Below the pieces are notes generated by a model, which was not told the DNA's origin, searched no databases, and worked only from the letters and a program-made list of their open reading frames with translations. The position numbers were made by a program, and so were the translations under genes. A stretch of DNA of 33,555 bases from NCBI GenBank assembly GCA_900315555.1, contig OMZN01000076.1, positions 1 to 33,555 of the forward strand. The letters are read 5' to 3'. Of the stretch, positions 5,691-15,058 are shown one piece after another. The DNA comes from an uncultured Eubacteriales bacterium. Its GTDB lineage: Bacteria > Bacillota > Clostridia > Peptostreptococcales > Anaerovoracaceae. Each line of letters begins with the position of its first letter. Positions within the stretch are counted from its first letter, which is position 1.

Positions 5691-8462
5691 CTATTTGAAT
5701 CCGCCTACCTTGTCCAGGCCGATCAATTCAACCGGGCCGTTCGGATAATCTGCATGTCTGTCGACCGGCAGATCCACATCCACACTGAGAACATCGCCGT
5801 ACTTTTCTTCGAAGACCTTGTTGCCGTAGAAGGAACGCAGGTACAGCGCCTTCAGCTCGGAGATCGTCGGATAGACCGGGTTTGCACCGGTGCAGGCATC
5901 GTGGAATGCCCACTCGGACATGGCGTCAACTGCCTCCAGGAATTCCTTTTCAAACTGCTCTTTGGTCTTCTCAGGATGTGCCTCAAGCAGCCAATCCAAA
6001 ACAGTTTCCGGAATGTCGGTTGCTTTCTTCAGATCCTCAGCAGCCTTGATCCAGTTTTCGAAGGTTTCCTCATCCGTCCTGCCCTTTACGCCAATCAGCT
6101 CGCCCAGCTCGACGTATCTCTCAAATGCCTGAGGATACTTGTACTGGGAGAAGGTACCCATGTGGAACGGATGCTTCTGTGCGTTGAAACGGCACACGTA
6201 GGGGAATAACAGCGCGTTGGCCGTGCCGTGCGGAATATGGAACCATCCGCCCAGCTTGTGGGACAGAGAGTGGTTGATTCCCAGGAAGGCATTGGCAAAG
6301 CTGATGCCAGCCAGTGCAGAGGCATCTGCCATCTTCTGTCTGGCAACCGGATTGGGTTTGGCCCCCTTGAACGCTGACTTGTAGGCAGCAGCCTGATACT
6401 GGAATACCAGCTCTGTGGCCGTCTTGGCAAAGCCGTCAGTGTAATCAGTCGCATAGGTGGAAACATAAGCCTCTACCGCATGCGTCAGTACGTCGTAGCC
6501 GGAGGCCTGCGTCGCTCTGGGCGGCAGCTTCATCATATTGTCGGCATCGACGATTGCCATCTCAGGCATCATTTCATAGCCGATCAGCGGCCACTTCATG
6601 CCGGTGTTGCCGTCAGAGATGATGGTAAACGGCGTCATCTCCGAACCGGTACCTGCTGTGGTGGGCACGCAGACCAGCTTGGCCTTCTCGCCCATCTGCG
6701 GGAAGAAGCGTACCCTCTTGCGGATATCGATGAACGTCGTCGCCATATCCAGGAACTTTTCTTCCGGATGCTCGTACATGATCCACATAATCTTCGCCGT
6801 GTCGATGGCTGATCCGCCGCCGATGGCAATGATCACATCCGGCTCGAAGTTATGCATCTTCGGAAGGCCCTTCATCGCATCCTGGATCTGCGGATCCACA
6901 CGAATATCAAAGAACTCTGCGGTCTCGATGCCCATATCCTTCAGCTGTCCGATAATGGCATCGCAGGCTCCGATCTGGTACAAGTTGGCATCCGTCACGA
7001 TGAAAGCTCTCTTGAAGTCATAGACTTCCTTAAGTTCGCGAATCGCCACCGGCGTGCAGCCCTGCTTGTGATAGACCTTCTTGGGAAGCTGCAGCCAGAG
7101 CATATTTTCCTTCCTGTTAACGATCTTTTTGATGTTGAGCAGCTGCTCGAAGTTGGTGTTACCGCAGTAAGCGGAATGACCCCAGGAGCCCGGTCCCAGC
7201 GTGAGGGACGGCGCAATGTCGAAGTTGTACAGATCACCGATACCGCCGAAGGATGTCGGCGTGTTGATGATAATACGGCCGGCCTTCATGCGTTTGCCGA
7301 ACTCTTCGATCTTGACTTCCTCGGTAGGATCGATATACAAGCAGGCCGAATGTCCCGGGCCGCCTTCAAAGACCAGCTTTTCACAGATGTCAAACGCCGT
7401 ATCCAGATCCTTGGCTCTGTACATGCCCAGAAGGGTGCTCAGCTTCTCGCAGGCCCACGGGTTATCATGGGAGGTTTCCGCGGTTTCGGCAATCAGCACC
7501 TTGGTCTCCGGCGGTACCGTAATACCGGCCATTTCTGCCAGATGAACTGCTGACTGTCCTACCGCCTGCGGCTGTACACCGTGCGTTCTGGGGTTGAAGA
7601 ATACAGCAGCGACCTTCTGTGCCTGCTCCTTGTCAAGGAAGTAGCATCTGGCATCCTGCAGCAGCGCCTTGACTTCGTCATAGATACTGTCAAGAACGGT
7701 CAGATGCTGCTCTGCCGCACAGATCATGCCATTGTCAAACGTCTTGGAGTGAACAATGGATTCCACGGCCATGCGCAGATCAGCGCTCTCGTCAATGACC
7801 ACGTTGCAGTTGCCGGGGCCGACGCCGATAGCCGGGGTACCGGAGGCGTTCGCCGCATGCACCATGCCCTCACCGCCGGTAGCGATGATCATGTCGACAC
7901 TCTTCATCAGGACATCGGAGATGTCAAGAGAAGGCTTTTCCACCCAGTTGATGATATTCTCCGGCAGACCCGCTGCCTCGGCCGCTTCCTTCATGATCTG
8001 GGCAGCTGCCAGTGTGCATCTGACCGCCTTGGGGTGTGGAGAAATAATCATGGCATTTCTTGTCTTCAAGCAGATCAGAATCTTGAAGATCGTCGTCGAT
8101 GTCGGATTTGTCGTCGGAACGATCAGCGCCAGAACGCCCTTCGGGCTGGCGACCTTCTTCGATCCATAAGCAGGATTCTCCTCGATGACATCGCAGGTCT
8201 TTGCATGGCGCATATAATTCCACACATGCTCGGAAGCATACTGGTTCTTGGTTACTTTATCAACCACGACGCCGTAGCCGGTCTCTTCGCAAGCCATCTT
8301 CGCCAGAGGAATTCTCATTTTGCTGGCAGCCATGGCTGCAGCTTCGCAGATCGCATCGACCTGTTCCTGAGAAAATTTGGCAAATTCCGCTTCCGCTTTC
8401 CGAATCTCGGGCAGTGCAACCTGCAGCGATTCAACAGAATCGATCATCAATTTCCTTGTCAT
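5691..8462 (-). CDS. adhE: Bifunctional acetaldehyde-CoA / alcohol dehydrogenase AdhE
   Basis: A 923-residue fusion enzyme that reduces acetyl-CoA to acetaldehyde and then to ethanol, reoxidising two NADH. The N-terminal aldehyde dehydrogenase domain (about 1-445) carries the catalytic Cys248 in FDNGMICAAEQ. The C-terminal iron-dependent alcohol dehydrogenase domain (about 458-880) has GGGSAID at 548-554 and iron ligands Asp657, His661, His731 and His745 in GYDVLTH and GINHSLSH...HIPHG. AdhE proteins form helical spirosomes in the cytosol. It is somewhat longer than the usual 860-890 residues. The start follows AAAGGAGC. It is first in an operon with the degenerate paralogue, under a Rex-type operator. 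Key residues all look intact. Confidence 0.97.
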   Translation of the reverse strand: MTRKLMIDSVESLQVALPEIRKAEAEFAKFSQEQVDAICEAAAMAASKMRIPLAKMACEETGYGVVVDKVTKNQYASEHVWNYMRHAKTCDVIEENPAYGSKKVASPKGVLALIVPTTNPTSTTIFKILICLKTRNAMIISPHPKAVRCTLAAAQIMKEAAEAAGLPENIINWVEKPSLDISDVLMKSVDMIIATGGEGMVHAANASGTPAIGVGPGNCNVVIDESADLRMAVESIVHSKTFDNGMICAAEQHLTVLDSIYDEVKALLQDARCYFLDKEQAQKVAAVFFNPRTHGVQPQAVGQSAVHLAEMAGITVPPETKVLIAETAETSHDNPWACEKLSTLLGMYRAKDLDTAFDICEKLVFEGGPGHSACLYIDPTEEVKIEEFGKRMKAGRIIINTPTSFGGIGDLYNFDIAPSLTLGPGSWGHSAYCGNTNFEQLLNIKKIVNRKENMLWLQLPKKVYHKQGCTPVAIRELKEVYDFKRAFIVTDANLYQIGACDAIIGQLKDMGIETAEFFDIRVDPQIQDAMKGLPKMHNFEPDVIIAIGGGSAIDTAKIMWIMYEHPEEKFLDMATTFIDIRKRVRFFPQMGEKAKLVCVPTTAGTGSEMTPFTIISDGNTGMKWPLIGYEMMPEMAIVDADNMMKLPPRATQASGYDVLTHAVEAYVSTYATDYTDGFAKTATELVFQYQAAAYKSAFKGAKPNPVARQKMADASALAGISFANAFLGINHSLSHKLGGWFHIPHGTANALLFPYVCRFNAQKHPFHMGTFSQYKYPQAFERYVELGELIGVKGRTDEETFENWIKAAEDLKKATDIPETVLDWLLEAHPEKTKEQFEKEFLEAVDAMSEWAFHDACTGANPVYPTISELKALYLRSFYGNKVFEEKYGDVLSVDVDLPVDRHADYPNGPVELIGLDKVGGFK

Positions 8463-8546
8463 CTAAAGCTCCTTTCTGTTGTAGTAGATCTCTTGCCTGT
8501 CTGCCTTTGCAGACATCTCCAATAACTCATAATTGGATTTTACATA

Positions 8547-8575
8547 ATTCTACTTGTTTGCTCTATATTTGTCAA
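8547..8575 (-). promoter_or_regulatory. Sigma-A promoter of adhE
   Basis: On the minus strand a consensus -35 TTGACA (8570-8575), an exact 17-bp spacer and -10 TAGAAT (8547-8552). The predicted leader is about 78 nt. The -35 box overlaps the Rex box. The gene-free stretch 8463-8899 holds this promoter, the operator, the terminator at 8777-8812 and otherwise only A+T-rich sequence. Confidence 0.85.
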
Positions 8576-8586
8576 TAATTTAACAA
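8569..8586. promoter_or_regulatory. Rex (redox repressor) operator
   Basis: TTGTCAATAATTTAACAA matches the known Rex consensus TTGTTAANNNNTTAACAA with a single mismatch. One half-site covers the adhE -35 box. Rex bound here would block RNA polymerase and be released when NADH/NAD+ rises, the usual logic for adhE in Bacillota. The rex gene is not in the window. Confidence 0.8.
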
Positions 8587-8776
8587 TTCCTATTTTGAAT
8601 GTTGAAAATTCAGAATACTTTGATTCCTTATTTTAAACCATTGCGGGCCTGTTTTATCTCAATTGTCTTGAACCCGCATCAGTCCCTCTGCCGCAAAGCC
8701 TCGTAAAGAACACGATTTGTTAATAATTTGTTATCATTCCTTTTATATTTTATATTCATTCAGTTTTGAAGCACAA

Positions 8777-8812
8777 AAAAATCGCTCAGGATATGTATCT
8801 CGAGCGATTTTT
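8777..8812 (-). terminator. Terminator downstream of the small conserved protein
   Basis: AAAAATCGCTC (8777-8787) and GAGCGATTTTT (8802-8812) form an 11-bp stem with a 14-base loop and U tracts either way. It lies about 90 bp beyond the stop codon at 8900. Confidence 0.75.
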
Positions 8813-8899
8813 CCAGGATTTTCAAAAAATCATTGTGCAATAAATCATCTTGTTATTGTTCGATAAATAACAAAGTTTTTGTTCGGATGCCTCATTGAT

Positions 8900-9205
8900 T
8901 TACTTGAACAGCGCATCTCCACTCTGGAATTCAAAGGCAGGATGGTAGTCGAACCGCACAGCGCCCACCGCAATCGAAGGACCGCAGGCCTTTTTGATCC
9001 GGGCCACGCCCTCCATACCGAAGCCGGCACAAAGCTCCACTGCCGTGCAGCCTTTTTCGACCAATTCCCTGGCCGCTTCCTCGGCCTGATCATAATTAGC
9101 GCACCCAATCACGGTCATGTTGATATCCTGTGAGGGAATCTCCGCCCTCTGCTTTTTCGGATCCAGTCCGGGCGCCACATAAATAAATCCACACTCAAAC
9201 ATCAT
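8900..9205 (-). CDS. Small conserved protein, DUF6506-like
   Basis: About 100 residues. The pattern GFIYVAPGLDPKK, AARELVEKGCTAVELCAGFG and GAVRFDYHP resembles a family of small uncharacterised proteins that I recall as DUF6506; this was not checked. It looks like a compact alpha/beta cytosolic protein without membrane segments. Two adjacent ATG codons (9205 and 9202) follow AAAGGAGGTAA, and the second has the better spacing. It has its own promoter and terminator, so it is monocistronic. Function unknown. Confidence 0.75.
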   Translation of the reverse strand: MMFECGFIYVAPGLDPKKQRAEIPSQDINMTVIGCANYDQAEEAARELVEKGCTAVELCAGFGMEGVARIKKACGPSIAVGAVRFDYHPAFEFQSGDALFK

Positions 9206-9283
9206 TTACCTCCTTTGTCTTCCACATCCCAGCCAGGCTGACGGCTGCAGAGCCTATCCCAAGCTCATTCATATCTTCTTCGC

Positions 9284-9311
9284 AGTATATCGCATAGCAC
9301 GGCCTCTGCAA
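9284..9311 (-). promoter_or_regulatory. Sigma-A promoter of the small conserved gene
   Basis: On the minus strand TTGCAG (9306-9311), a 16-bp spacer and TATACT (9284-9289). The start codon is about 75 bp downstream. Confidence 0.6.
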
Positions 9312-9356
9312 ATGTGCATTTCTCCCATTTTTCACCTTCTTCCGTGCGCCTGCTGC

Positions 9357-10736
9357 TTACCGTGACCGCGCCTTCTTTTTTTCTGCCTTTCCTCTTTCGG
9401 CGCTCTGTCCGCCCCGGCTGGCCATCAGTTTCCTGGAAAAGGCCCAAAGCAGGACAGGCAGAATAATATCTGCTGCGATGCTCAGGATCAGCATCATCAT
9501 CTGGGCACTGTTTTCCGGCGGCACATTCGGCCACTCCAGCACAGTGACAGCCGAGGTGACAATACAGGCACTCGTCCAGATATTCAAGCCGATCCGCTTG
9601 CGTCTTCCGAACAGGAACCATATCAGCCCGGCAATCATAGCAAACAGCGAGATCAAAAGTACAATATCAAAAATCCTGATTCCCATGGGGAACAGCATAA
9701 ACAGCTCCGCCACCGCCACCGCAACAGCAATCCAGGCCGTCACAACCGCATCGGCACGCAGCTTCTCCCTTTCCTGCTTTTTATCAAAACTTCGCACGCG
9801 CGGCGTGTTCCGGCGAACAAGATGCTTCACCGTCCGCGCTTCCATCTCAAGCAGCGTCGATCCTTCCTTTTCTGTTACTTTCTCTTCCAGTTCCCGCTGT
9901 TCTTCCTTCGAGATCCGGCGCCAGATCAGAAGAGAAGCGATATTGCTGTCGCCGCTTTCCCTGCGGTAGATGTATTGGTAACCCAGCAGGCTGAAGCCGA
10001 CGGCACCCAGCAGGTTTACGAACAAGTCCTTCATGGTGTCCACCAGACCCATATCCGGATAGCCTGCCACCACATACTCCCTGCCGCTGCCATCAACAAG
10101 CACCGTTTTGACGATATGGCGAATCGCCACCGTACCGCTGCTTCCCGGCAGTTCGCCGCCTGCCAGTACCAGAGAATGCAGAATGGTGTTCTTCTGCATA
10201 TTCATGCCATATGTCCAGTCCATTGAGAATTCAATGAACTCCCACAGCACACCGATCGTCACGGAGAAGCAGAAGGCCGCAATGGTTACGTAGGCCGGCG
10301 AAAGATTGACCCGGCTGCTTTTTTGGTTCAGCAGATCCACCATGGAAAAGCCAACCGCCGCACAAAGAAAGCCGTTCATCGTATGCAGCAGCGTATCCCA
10401 TCCGGGAATCAGAATATAGAATTCCTGAATTTCCCCAAGAACACAGGAGCCGTAAATGAACAGGTAGATGATCATTTCGAAGGGAGCCGGAATCTGAATG
10501 CGGAGGGATTCCTCCGCCAGGGACGGCAGAAGGAAAAGCAACAGCGCCAAAACACACAAAGCGGCATTCTCATACTCACCTTTGACAAAGCTGAAAATCA
10601 TAACTGCAAAAACCAGAATCCGAAGAATGGAATACAGAATGAACCGCGGCCGGTTCAGGGATATTCTGATCTGCAACCTGTGAATAAATTTGTTGAACTT
10701 GGCCGGATCGCCGGCCTGCTTGATCGGATCTTGCAT
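9357..10736 (-). CDS. Large membrane protein with YjdF/DUF2238-like N-terminal half
   Basis: About 459 residues. The ATG at 10736 follows AGAGGTGGAG and is preferred to one 17 codons upstream. The N-terminal half has several hydrophobic helices (about 30-215), including GWDTLLHTMNGFLCAAVGF and WEFIEFSMDW, which resemble YjdF/DUF2238 inner-membrane proteins. A long charged cytosolic stretch rich in Glu and Lys (about 260-330) follows. Four more hydrophobic helices (about 335-440) come next, and the tail is strongly basic (KAEKKKARSR). The role is unknown. The gene stands alone and is not obviously linked to its neighbours. Confidence 0.75.
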   Translation of the reverse strand: MQDPIKQAGDPAKFNKFIHRLQIRISLNRPRFILYSILRILVFAVMIFSFVKGEYENAALCVLALLLFLLPSLAEESLRIQIPAPFEMIIYLFIYGSCVLGEIQEFYILIPGWDTLLHTMNGFLCAAVGFSMVDLLNQKSSRVNLSPAYVTIAAFCFSVTIGVLWEFIEFSMDWTYGMNMQKNTILHSLVLAGGELPGSSGTVAIRHIVKTVLVDGSGREYVVAGYPDMGLVDTMKDLFVNLLGAVGFSLLGYQYIYRRESGDSNIASLLIWRRISKEEQRELEEKVTEKEGSTLLEMEARTVKHLVRRNTPRVRSFDKKQEREKLRADAVVTAWIAVAVAVAELFMLFPMGIRIFDIVLLISLFAMIAGLIWFLFGRRKRIGLNIWTSACIVTSAVTVLEWPNVPPENSAQMMMLILSIAADIILPVLLWAFSRKLMASRGGQSAERGKAEKKKARSR

Positions 10737-10761
10737 CACTCCACCTCTGCACACATCGTCC

Positions 10762-10815
10762 GCCGCCTGCCGCAGCGCTCCTGTCACCTGTCACAGCGCT
10801 TCTGCCGCCTGCCGC
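10762..10815. repeat. Short direct repeats upstream of the membrane-protein gene
   Basis: GCCGCCTGCCGC occurs at 10762-10773 and 10804-10815. Between the copies AGCGCT occurs twice and CTGTCAC twice, giving a nested, partly symmetric pattern. No role is evident. Confidence 0.55.
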
Positions 10816-10903
10816 TTCTCTAACATGCTATGCTGTCACTTCCGACCCGCACCGAGCCGAAGACTTCAATGACCGAATGAACAGATCCTGCACCGCATAT
10901 TGC

Positions 10904-10933
10904 AAAAATCGGGTGCAGGAATTCTGCACCCGA
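10904..10933 (-). terminator. Terminator of pckA
   Basis: TCGGGTGCAG (10909-10918) and CTGCACCCGA (10924-10933) form a perfect 10-bp stem with a five-base loop. On the minus strand it is followed by TTTTTG. It lies about 20 bp beyond the pckA stop. Confidence 0.9.
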
Positions 10934-10951
10934 TGGTTAAAAACAGTTTTT

Positions 10952-12556
10952 TTAAAGCTGCGGGCCCGCCGCCACCAGCGCCTTGCCGGCTGCATTGGTG
11001 GTGTACTTGTCAAAGTTCTTGATGAATCTGCCGGCCAGATCCTTCGCCTTGGCATCCCATTCCGTGCCGTCCGCATAGGTATCGCGGGGATCCAGAATGC
11101 CGGTGTCCACGCCCTCCAGCTGGGTGGGCACTTCGAAATTGAAGAAGGGGATCTTCTTGGTGGGGGCCTTGTTAATGGCACCATTCAGAATAGCATCGAT
11201 GATCCCGCGCGTATCCTTGATCGAAATACGCTTGCCGGTGCCGTTCCATCCCGTGTTGACAAGGTATGCCTTGGCACCGCTCTTTTCCATCCTCTTGACC
11301 AGTTCCTCTGCATACTTGGTCGGATGCAGTTCCAGGAAGGCCTGACCGAAGCATGCCGAGAAAGTCGGCGTAGGCTCGGTGATGCCGCGCTCAGTTCCAG
11401 CCAGCTTGGCAGTGAAGCCTGACAGGAAATAGTACTGGGTCTGCTCCGGTGTCAGGATGGATACCGGAGGAAGAACACCAAAGGCATCAGCAGAAAGGAA
11501 GATGACGTTGTTCGCCGCCGGCGCCGCAGAAATCGGACGCACGATATTCTTGATATGCGTGATCGGATAGGAAACACGGGTGTTCTCCGTCACACTCTTA
11601 TCGGCAAAGTCGATTTTGCCATCCTTGTCCAGCGTTACATTCTCCAGCAGCGCATTTCTCTTAATGGCATTGTAGATATCAGGCTCGGCATCCTTGTCCA
11701 GGTTGATGACCTTGGCATAGCATCCGCCCTCGAAGTTGAAGACACCGTCATCATCCCAGCCGTGCTCATCATCGCCGATCAGCAAGCGCTTGGGATCTGT
11801 GGAAAGCGTTGTCTTGCCGGTACCGGAAAGCCCGAAGAAGATGGCTGTATTTTTGCCGTCCAGATCGGTATTGGCCGAGCAGTGCATGGAAGCAATGCCC
11901 TTCAGCGGCAGATAGTAATTCATCATGGAGAACATACCCTTCTTCATTTCGCCGCCGTACCAGGTGTTGATGATCACCTGCTCACGATCGGTCAGGTTGA
12001 AGACGACTGCGGTCTCCGAATTGAGCCCCAGCTCCTTGTAATTTTCCACCTTGGCCTTGCTGGCATTATAGACCACGAAGTCCGGCTCAAAGTTTTCCAA
12101 TTCCTCGGCCGTAGGCTGAATGAACATGTTCTTTACAAAGTGCGCCTGCCAGGCAACCTCCATGATAAAGCGGATCGCCATGCGCGTATCCTTGTTGGCA
12201 CCGCAGAATGCATCAACGACAAACAGACGCTTGCCGCACAGCTCATCGACAGCGATCTTCTTCACGGCATCCCAGGTTTCCTTGGAAGCAGGGTGATTGT
12301 CATTGGGATAGTCATCGGTGGTCCACCATACGGTATCCTTGGATTTCTCATCCATCACGATAAATTTATCCTTGGGAGAACGTCCGGTGTATACACCCGT
12401 CATGACATTGACGGCACCCAGCTCACTGACCTGCCCCACATCATATCCGGTGAGGCCGGGTTTGGTCTCTTCCTCAAACAGAGCTTCATAGCTGGGATTG
12501 TGCACAATCTCTGTCGCACCAGTGATACCATACTTGTTCAAATTAATTTCAGCCAT
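10952..12556 (-). CDS. pckA: ATP-dependent phosphoenolpyruvate carboxykinase
   Basis: A 534-residue enzyme that interconverts oxaloacetate + ATP and phosphoenolpyruvate + CO2 + ADP. In fermenting anaerobes it often runs toward oxaloacetate, conserving [16 protein letters not shown] is the kinase-1a P-loop. [21 protein letters not shown] is split by the kinase-2 metal site. The substrate loop [11 protein letters not shown] and the MHCSANT segment are present. The open frame extends 7 codons upstream, but the ATG at 12556 ([10 protein letters not shown]) has a GAGG site at correct spacing. It is monocistronic with a strong promoter and terminator. Confidence 0.97.
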   Translation of the reverse strand: MAEINLNKYGITGATEIVHNPSYEALFEEETKPGLTGYDVGQVSELGAVNVMTGVYTGRSPKDKFIVMDEKSKDTVWWTTDDYPNDNHPASKETWDAVKKIAVDELCGKRLFVVDAFCGANKDTRMAIRFIMEVAWQAHFVKNMFIQPTAEELENFEPDFVVYNASKAKVENYKELGLNSETAVVFNLTDREQVIINTWYGGEMKKGMFSMMNYYLPLKGIASMHCSANTDLDGKNTAIFFGLSGTGKTTLSTDPKRLLIGDDEHGWDDDGVFNFEGGCYAKVINLDKDAEPDIYNAIKRNALLENVTLDKDGKIDFADKSVTENTRVSYPITHIKNIVRPISAAPAANNVIFLSADAFGVLPPVSILTPEQTQYYFLSGFTAKLAGTERGITEPTPTFSACFGQAFLELHPTKYAEELVKRMEKSGAKAYLVNTGWNGTGKRISIKDTRGIIDAILNGAINKAPTKKIPFFNFEVPTQLEGVDTGILDPRDTYADGTEWDAKAKDLAGRFIKNFDKYTTNAAGKALVAAGPQL

Positions 12557-12628
12557 TTTCAAACCTCGTTTTATCACTCAAAATGTATGATTCCTTAAGC
12601 ATCCGCATGTCCGGAATGCATCAATTCT

Positions 12629-12657
12629 ATTTTACAGAATGCGCCCGTTTTTTTCAA
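12629..12657 (-). promoter_or_regulatory. Sigma-A promoter of pckA
   Basis: On the minus strand TTGAAA (12652-12657), a 17-bp spacer and TAAAAT (12629-12634). The predicted leader is about 65 nt. Confidence 0.8.
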
Positions 12658-12686
12658 TGGGCTATTGAGGATTGTCCCGAAACAGC

Positions 12687-13373
12687 TCAGCGTCTGCCGC
12701 GGTAGGGGACGCCTGGCGCCTTTGGCAGAATCCTGTCCGCCACCGGCTGCAGGAGCCTCGTATAAATACTGATGATATTTCCTACCAGCAGCGCTGCAAT
12801 TACGGTGCCCTCGCGCACCCCGGTCAGTGCATGGAGAAAGACAAGACAGAGGACGGCGGCTGCCCCCGTCATCACAGAATCCGAGATCAGCCGGACACGG
12901 CCGAACCCTACGCCGCTGACCCTGGCGACGACAAGAGAAAACCCATCACCAGGCAGCATGACGACATCCCCTACCATTTCCAGATAGGCACCGAACGCCA
13001 GAATGAGGCATCCGATGAGCAGCGCCAGGATTTTTCCCCAGTACCGTACCGGATCCATATCACTCAGGATCCACATGCCGAAGTCAATGCAGTATCCAAA
13101 GACAAGCGTGACGCCCAGCTGCAGGAAAATTTCAATCCAGTTGACCTTGCCCTTGAGAATGATAACCTGGCCCGCCACCAGCAGATAGTTGAACAGGATC
13201 GTCCAGCCGCCCATCGAAAGCATCCCGGTAATCAGATACAGTGTATAGGGAATCGATGAAATGGCAGATGTCCCAAGCTGTGCTTTCGTCACAAAGGCAA
13301 TACCGAACGAAACGAAAAAAAGACCACAAAAAAAGACCAGGTACCTTCTTACCAGGTGATCTTTCTTCTTCAT
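12687..13373 (-). CDS. YczE/YitT-type integral membrane protein
   Basis: A 228-residue protein with five or six hydrophobic segments. VRRYLVFFCGLFFVSFGIA, LGTSAISSIPYTL and the MLPGDGFSLVVARVSG segment are typical of the YczE/YyaS/YitT membrane protein group, whose transport role is not established. The open frame begins at 13667, but the ATG at 13373 (MKKKDHL) follows a GGGGGAGC site and lies just below a good promoter. The longer version would overlap pepD and lacks a site. It appears monocistronic. Confidence 0.8.
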   Translation of the reverse strand: MKKKDHLVRRYLVFFCGLFFVSFGIAFVTKAQLGTSAISSIPYTLYLITGMLSMGGWTILFNYLLVAGQVIILKGKVNWIEIFLQLGVTLVFGYCIDFGMWILSDMDPVRYWGKILALLIGCLILAFGAYLEMVGDVVMLPGDGFSLVVARVSGVGFGRVRLISDSVMTGAAAVLCLVFLHALTGVREGTVIAALLVGNIISIYTRLLQPVADRILPKAPGVPYRGRR

Positions 13374-13407
13374 CAGCGCGCTCCCCCTTCCATATTTTAC
13401 CGCGCTT

Positions 13408-13436
13408 ATTATACCACATTTTTCACAGGATGACAG
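13408..13436 (-). promoter_or_regulatory. Extended -10 promoter of the YczE/YitT-type gene
   Basis: On the minus strand CTGTCA (13431-13436), a 17-bp spacer ending in TGTGG, and consensus TATAAT (13408-13413). Confidence 0.7.
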
Positions 13437-13579
13437 AAAGGAGATCCGGAAAACGAATCCTGTCAAGCCGCCGGACCGCAGCCGCCGCCCAAAAGCAGCA
13501 GAGAACTTCAGGATGTCATGCGCGGGGACGGCGAGGCGGCGCTCCTTCCCTGCCAGACAGAACGCCGCCGCGTATTGTA

Positions 13580-15043
13580 TTAAAGTGCCGCAATAAATTT
13601 CTTTAAGCAGGTCCACACCTTCTGGGTTGATGAGATGGTCACATATTCTCCCGGCGAATGCAGGCACCGCACATCCGGACCGGTGGAAATCATATCCATC
13701 GGCCGGTCCATGTTTCTTGCGAACTCACTGACCTCAATGCCTGCATGGAGGATCATCAGCGAAGGAGCCTTTCCGAATAAGCTATGGTATACTTTTTTAT
13801 AGATGCTGACCATTTCCGAACGGACATCAAATTCCCATGCCGGACAATTGGACATCACGGAATACGTGCCGTGATACAATTCCGTCAAACGTACAATTTT
13901 CTTGTACATCATCTCATACTGGCTTTCTCTTGAGCTTCTTGTCATGACAATCATCACCGCCCGCTCCGCTTCCGTTCTGACAACGCCAAGGCTCACAGAG
14001 CTTTCTACAAACTGAGGATAATGCACATCCATGCGCAGGATACCGGTCTGCGTAAGATCCATATATTCCAGCACCGTCATCTTGGCTTCCTCACACAGCG
14101 TTGTCTGCGGGCTATCCGCCGTCTCGCACAGCACATTGACTCCGGGATCGCTTAGACTGTATTCTTCAAGGAAAATCCTGCTGAACTGTTCCGCCTCGGC
14201 ATAAAGTGTTTTTTCATCCTCCGGTGCGATACCCACAATCGCTTCCGCATAGCGGGGAATCGCATTGTACTGCACGCCTCCTTTTACTTCTGCCAAGTCA
14301 AATGAAAGCACACTGCCGAGCTCCAGCAGAAACCGTGCAAGCAGCTTATTCGCATTGGCCCGGTTCCTATGGATATCCTCCCCTGAATGCCCGCCCAGCA
14401 GGCCCTGCACGGAAAGTCTGTAATAGGTCTTGGCCGGATCGGCAGCCTGTCTTCGGATCGGCAGTTCCACACGCACGACCGGGCCGCCGGCGCAGCCGAC
14501 AATCAGAACGCCCTCATCATCACTGTCCAGATTCAGGACTCGTGATCCCTGCAATTTCGAAAAATCAAAGCTTTCAATCCCCAGCATGCCGACTTCCTCA
14601 TCGGTGGTGGCAACAAATTCAAGCGGAGGGTGCTGCAAATCCGGATCCGCCAGCACAGCCAGGCAAAGAGCAAGGCCGATGCCGTCATCAGCGCCCAGCG
14701 TCGTATCGCGGGCTATGATCTTGTCGCCGTCAACCGAAAAGCGGATGGGATCTTTTGAAAAATCAAACACCACGTCGTCCTTTTTTTCGCAGACCATATC
14801 CATATGCGCCTGCAGAATCAGCCCAGGATGCGTCTCATACCCGGTAGATGCCGGTTTTCGAATCAGAACGTTGTTTGCTTTATCCCGTTCACATGCCAGG
14901 CCATGCTGCTTGGCAAAAACAAGCAGATAGTCAGATACTTCTTTTTCATTCCCCGACTGGCGGGGAATCCTCGTCAAATCCTCAAAGTAAGAAAAAACTT
15001 CCTGCGGTTCAATATGTTCAAGTATTCTTTCCATTTTCTTCAT
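13580..15043 (-). CDS. pepD: Aminoacyl-histidine dipeptidase (beta-Ala-His dipeptidase) PepD
   Basis: A 487-residue M20-family metallopeptidase that cleaves dipeptides such as Xaa-His in the cytosol. The metal site is intact: His80 in LQAHMDMV, Asp119 in LGADDGIG, the base Glu149 and ligand Glu150 in TTDEEVGM, and a C-terminal His in ILHAGIE. The lid domain has GLLGGHSGEDI. The start has an AGGCGG site, 15 bp after the YfcC-family carrier stop, so the two genes form one operon under the sigma-54 promoter at 16567. It probably hydrolyses peptides imported by that carrier. Confidence 0.95.
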   Translation of the reverse strand: MKKMERILEHIEPQEVFSYFEDLTRIPRQSGNEKEVSDYLLVFAKQHGLACERDKANNVLIRKPASTGYETHPGLILQAHMDMVCEKKDDVVFDFSKDPIRFSVDGDKIIARDTTLGADDGIGLALCLAVLADPDLQHPPLEFVATTDEEVGMLGIESFDFSKLQGSRVLNLDSDDEGVLIVGCAGGPVVRVELPIRRQAADPAKTYYRLSVQGLLGGHSGEDIHRNRANANKLLARFLLELGSVLSFDLAEVKGGVQYNAIPRYAEAIVGIAPEDEKTLYAEAEQFSRIFLEEYSLSDPGVNVLCETADSPQTTLCEEAKMTVLEYMDLTQTGILRMDVHYPQFVESSVSLGVVRTEAERAVMIVMTRSSRESQYEMMYKKIVRLTELYHGTYSVMSNCPAWEFDVRSEMVSIYKKVYHSLFGKAPSLMILHAGIEVSEFARNMDRPMDMISTGPDVRCLHSPGEYVTISSTQKVWTCLKKFIAAL

Positions 15044-15058
15044 GTCCGCCTTTCTTCC

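Noticed and set aside
4503..6209. 568-codon open frame on the plus strand
   Set aside because: It lies antisense to adhE and its paralogue, has no family features and no ribosome binding site. High GC at third positions opens such shadow frames.
8717..8734. Second possible Rex site (TTGTTAA and TTGTTAT half-sites)
   Set aside because: The halves are in direct rather than inverted orientation and lie far upstream of the adhE promoter.
13531..13574. GGCGGCG/CGCCGCC inverted repeat after pepD
   Set aside because: The loop exceeds 20 bases and no U tract follows, so it cannot be called a terminator.
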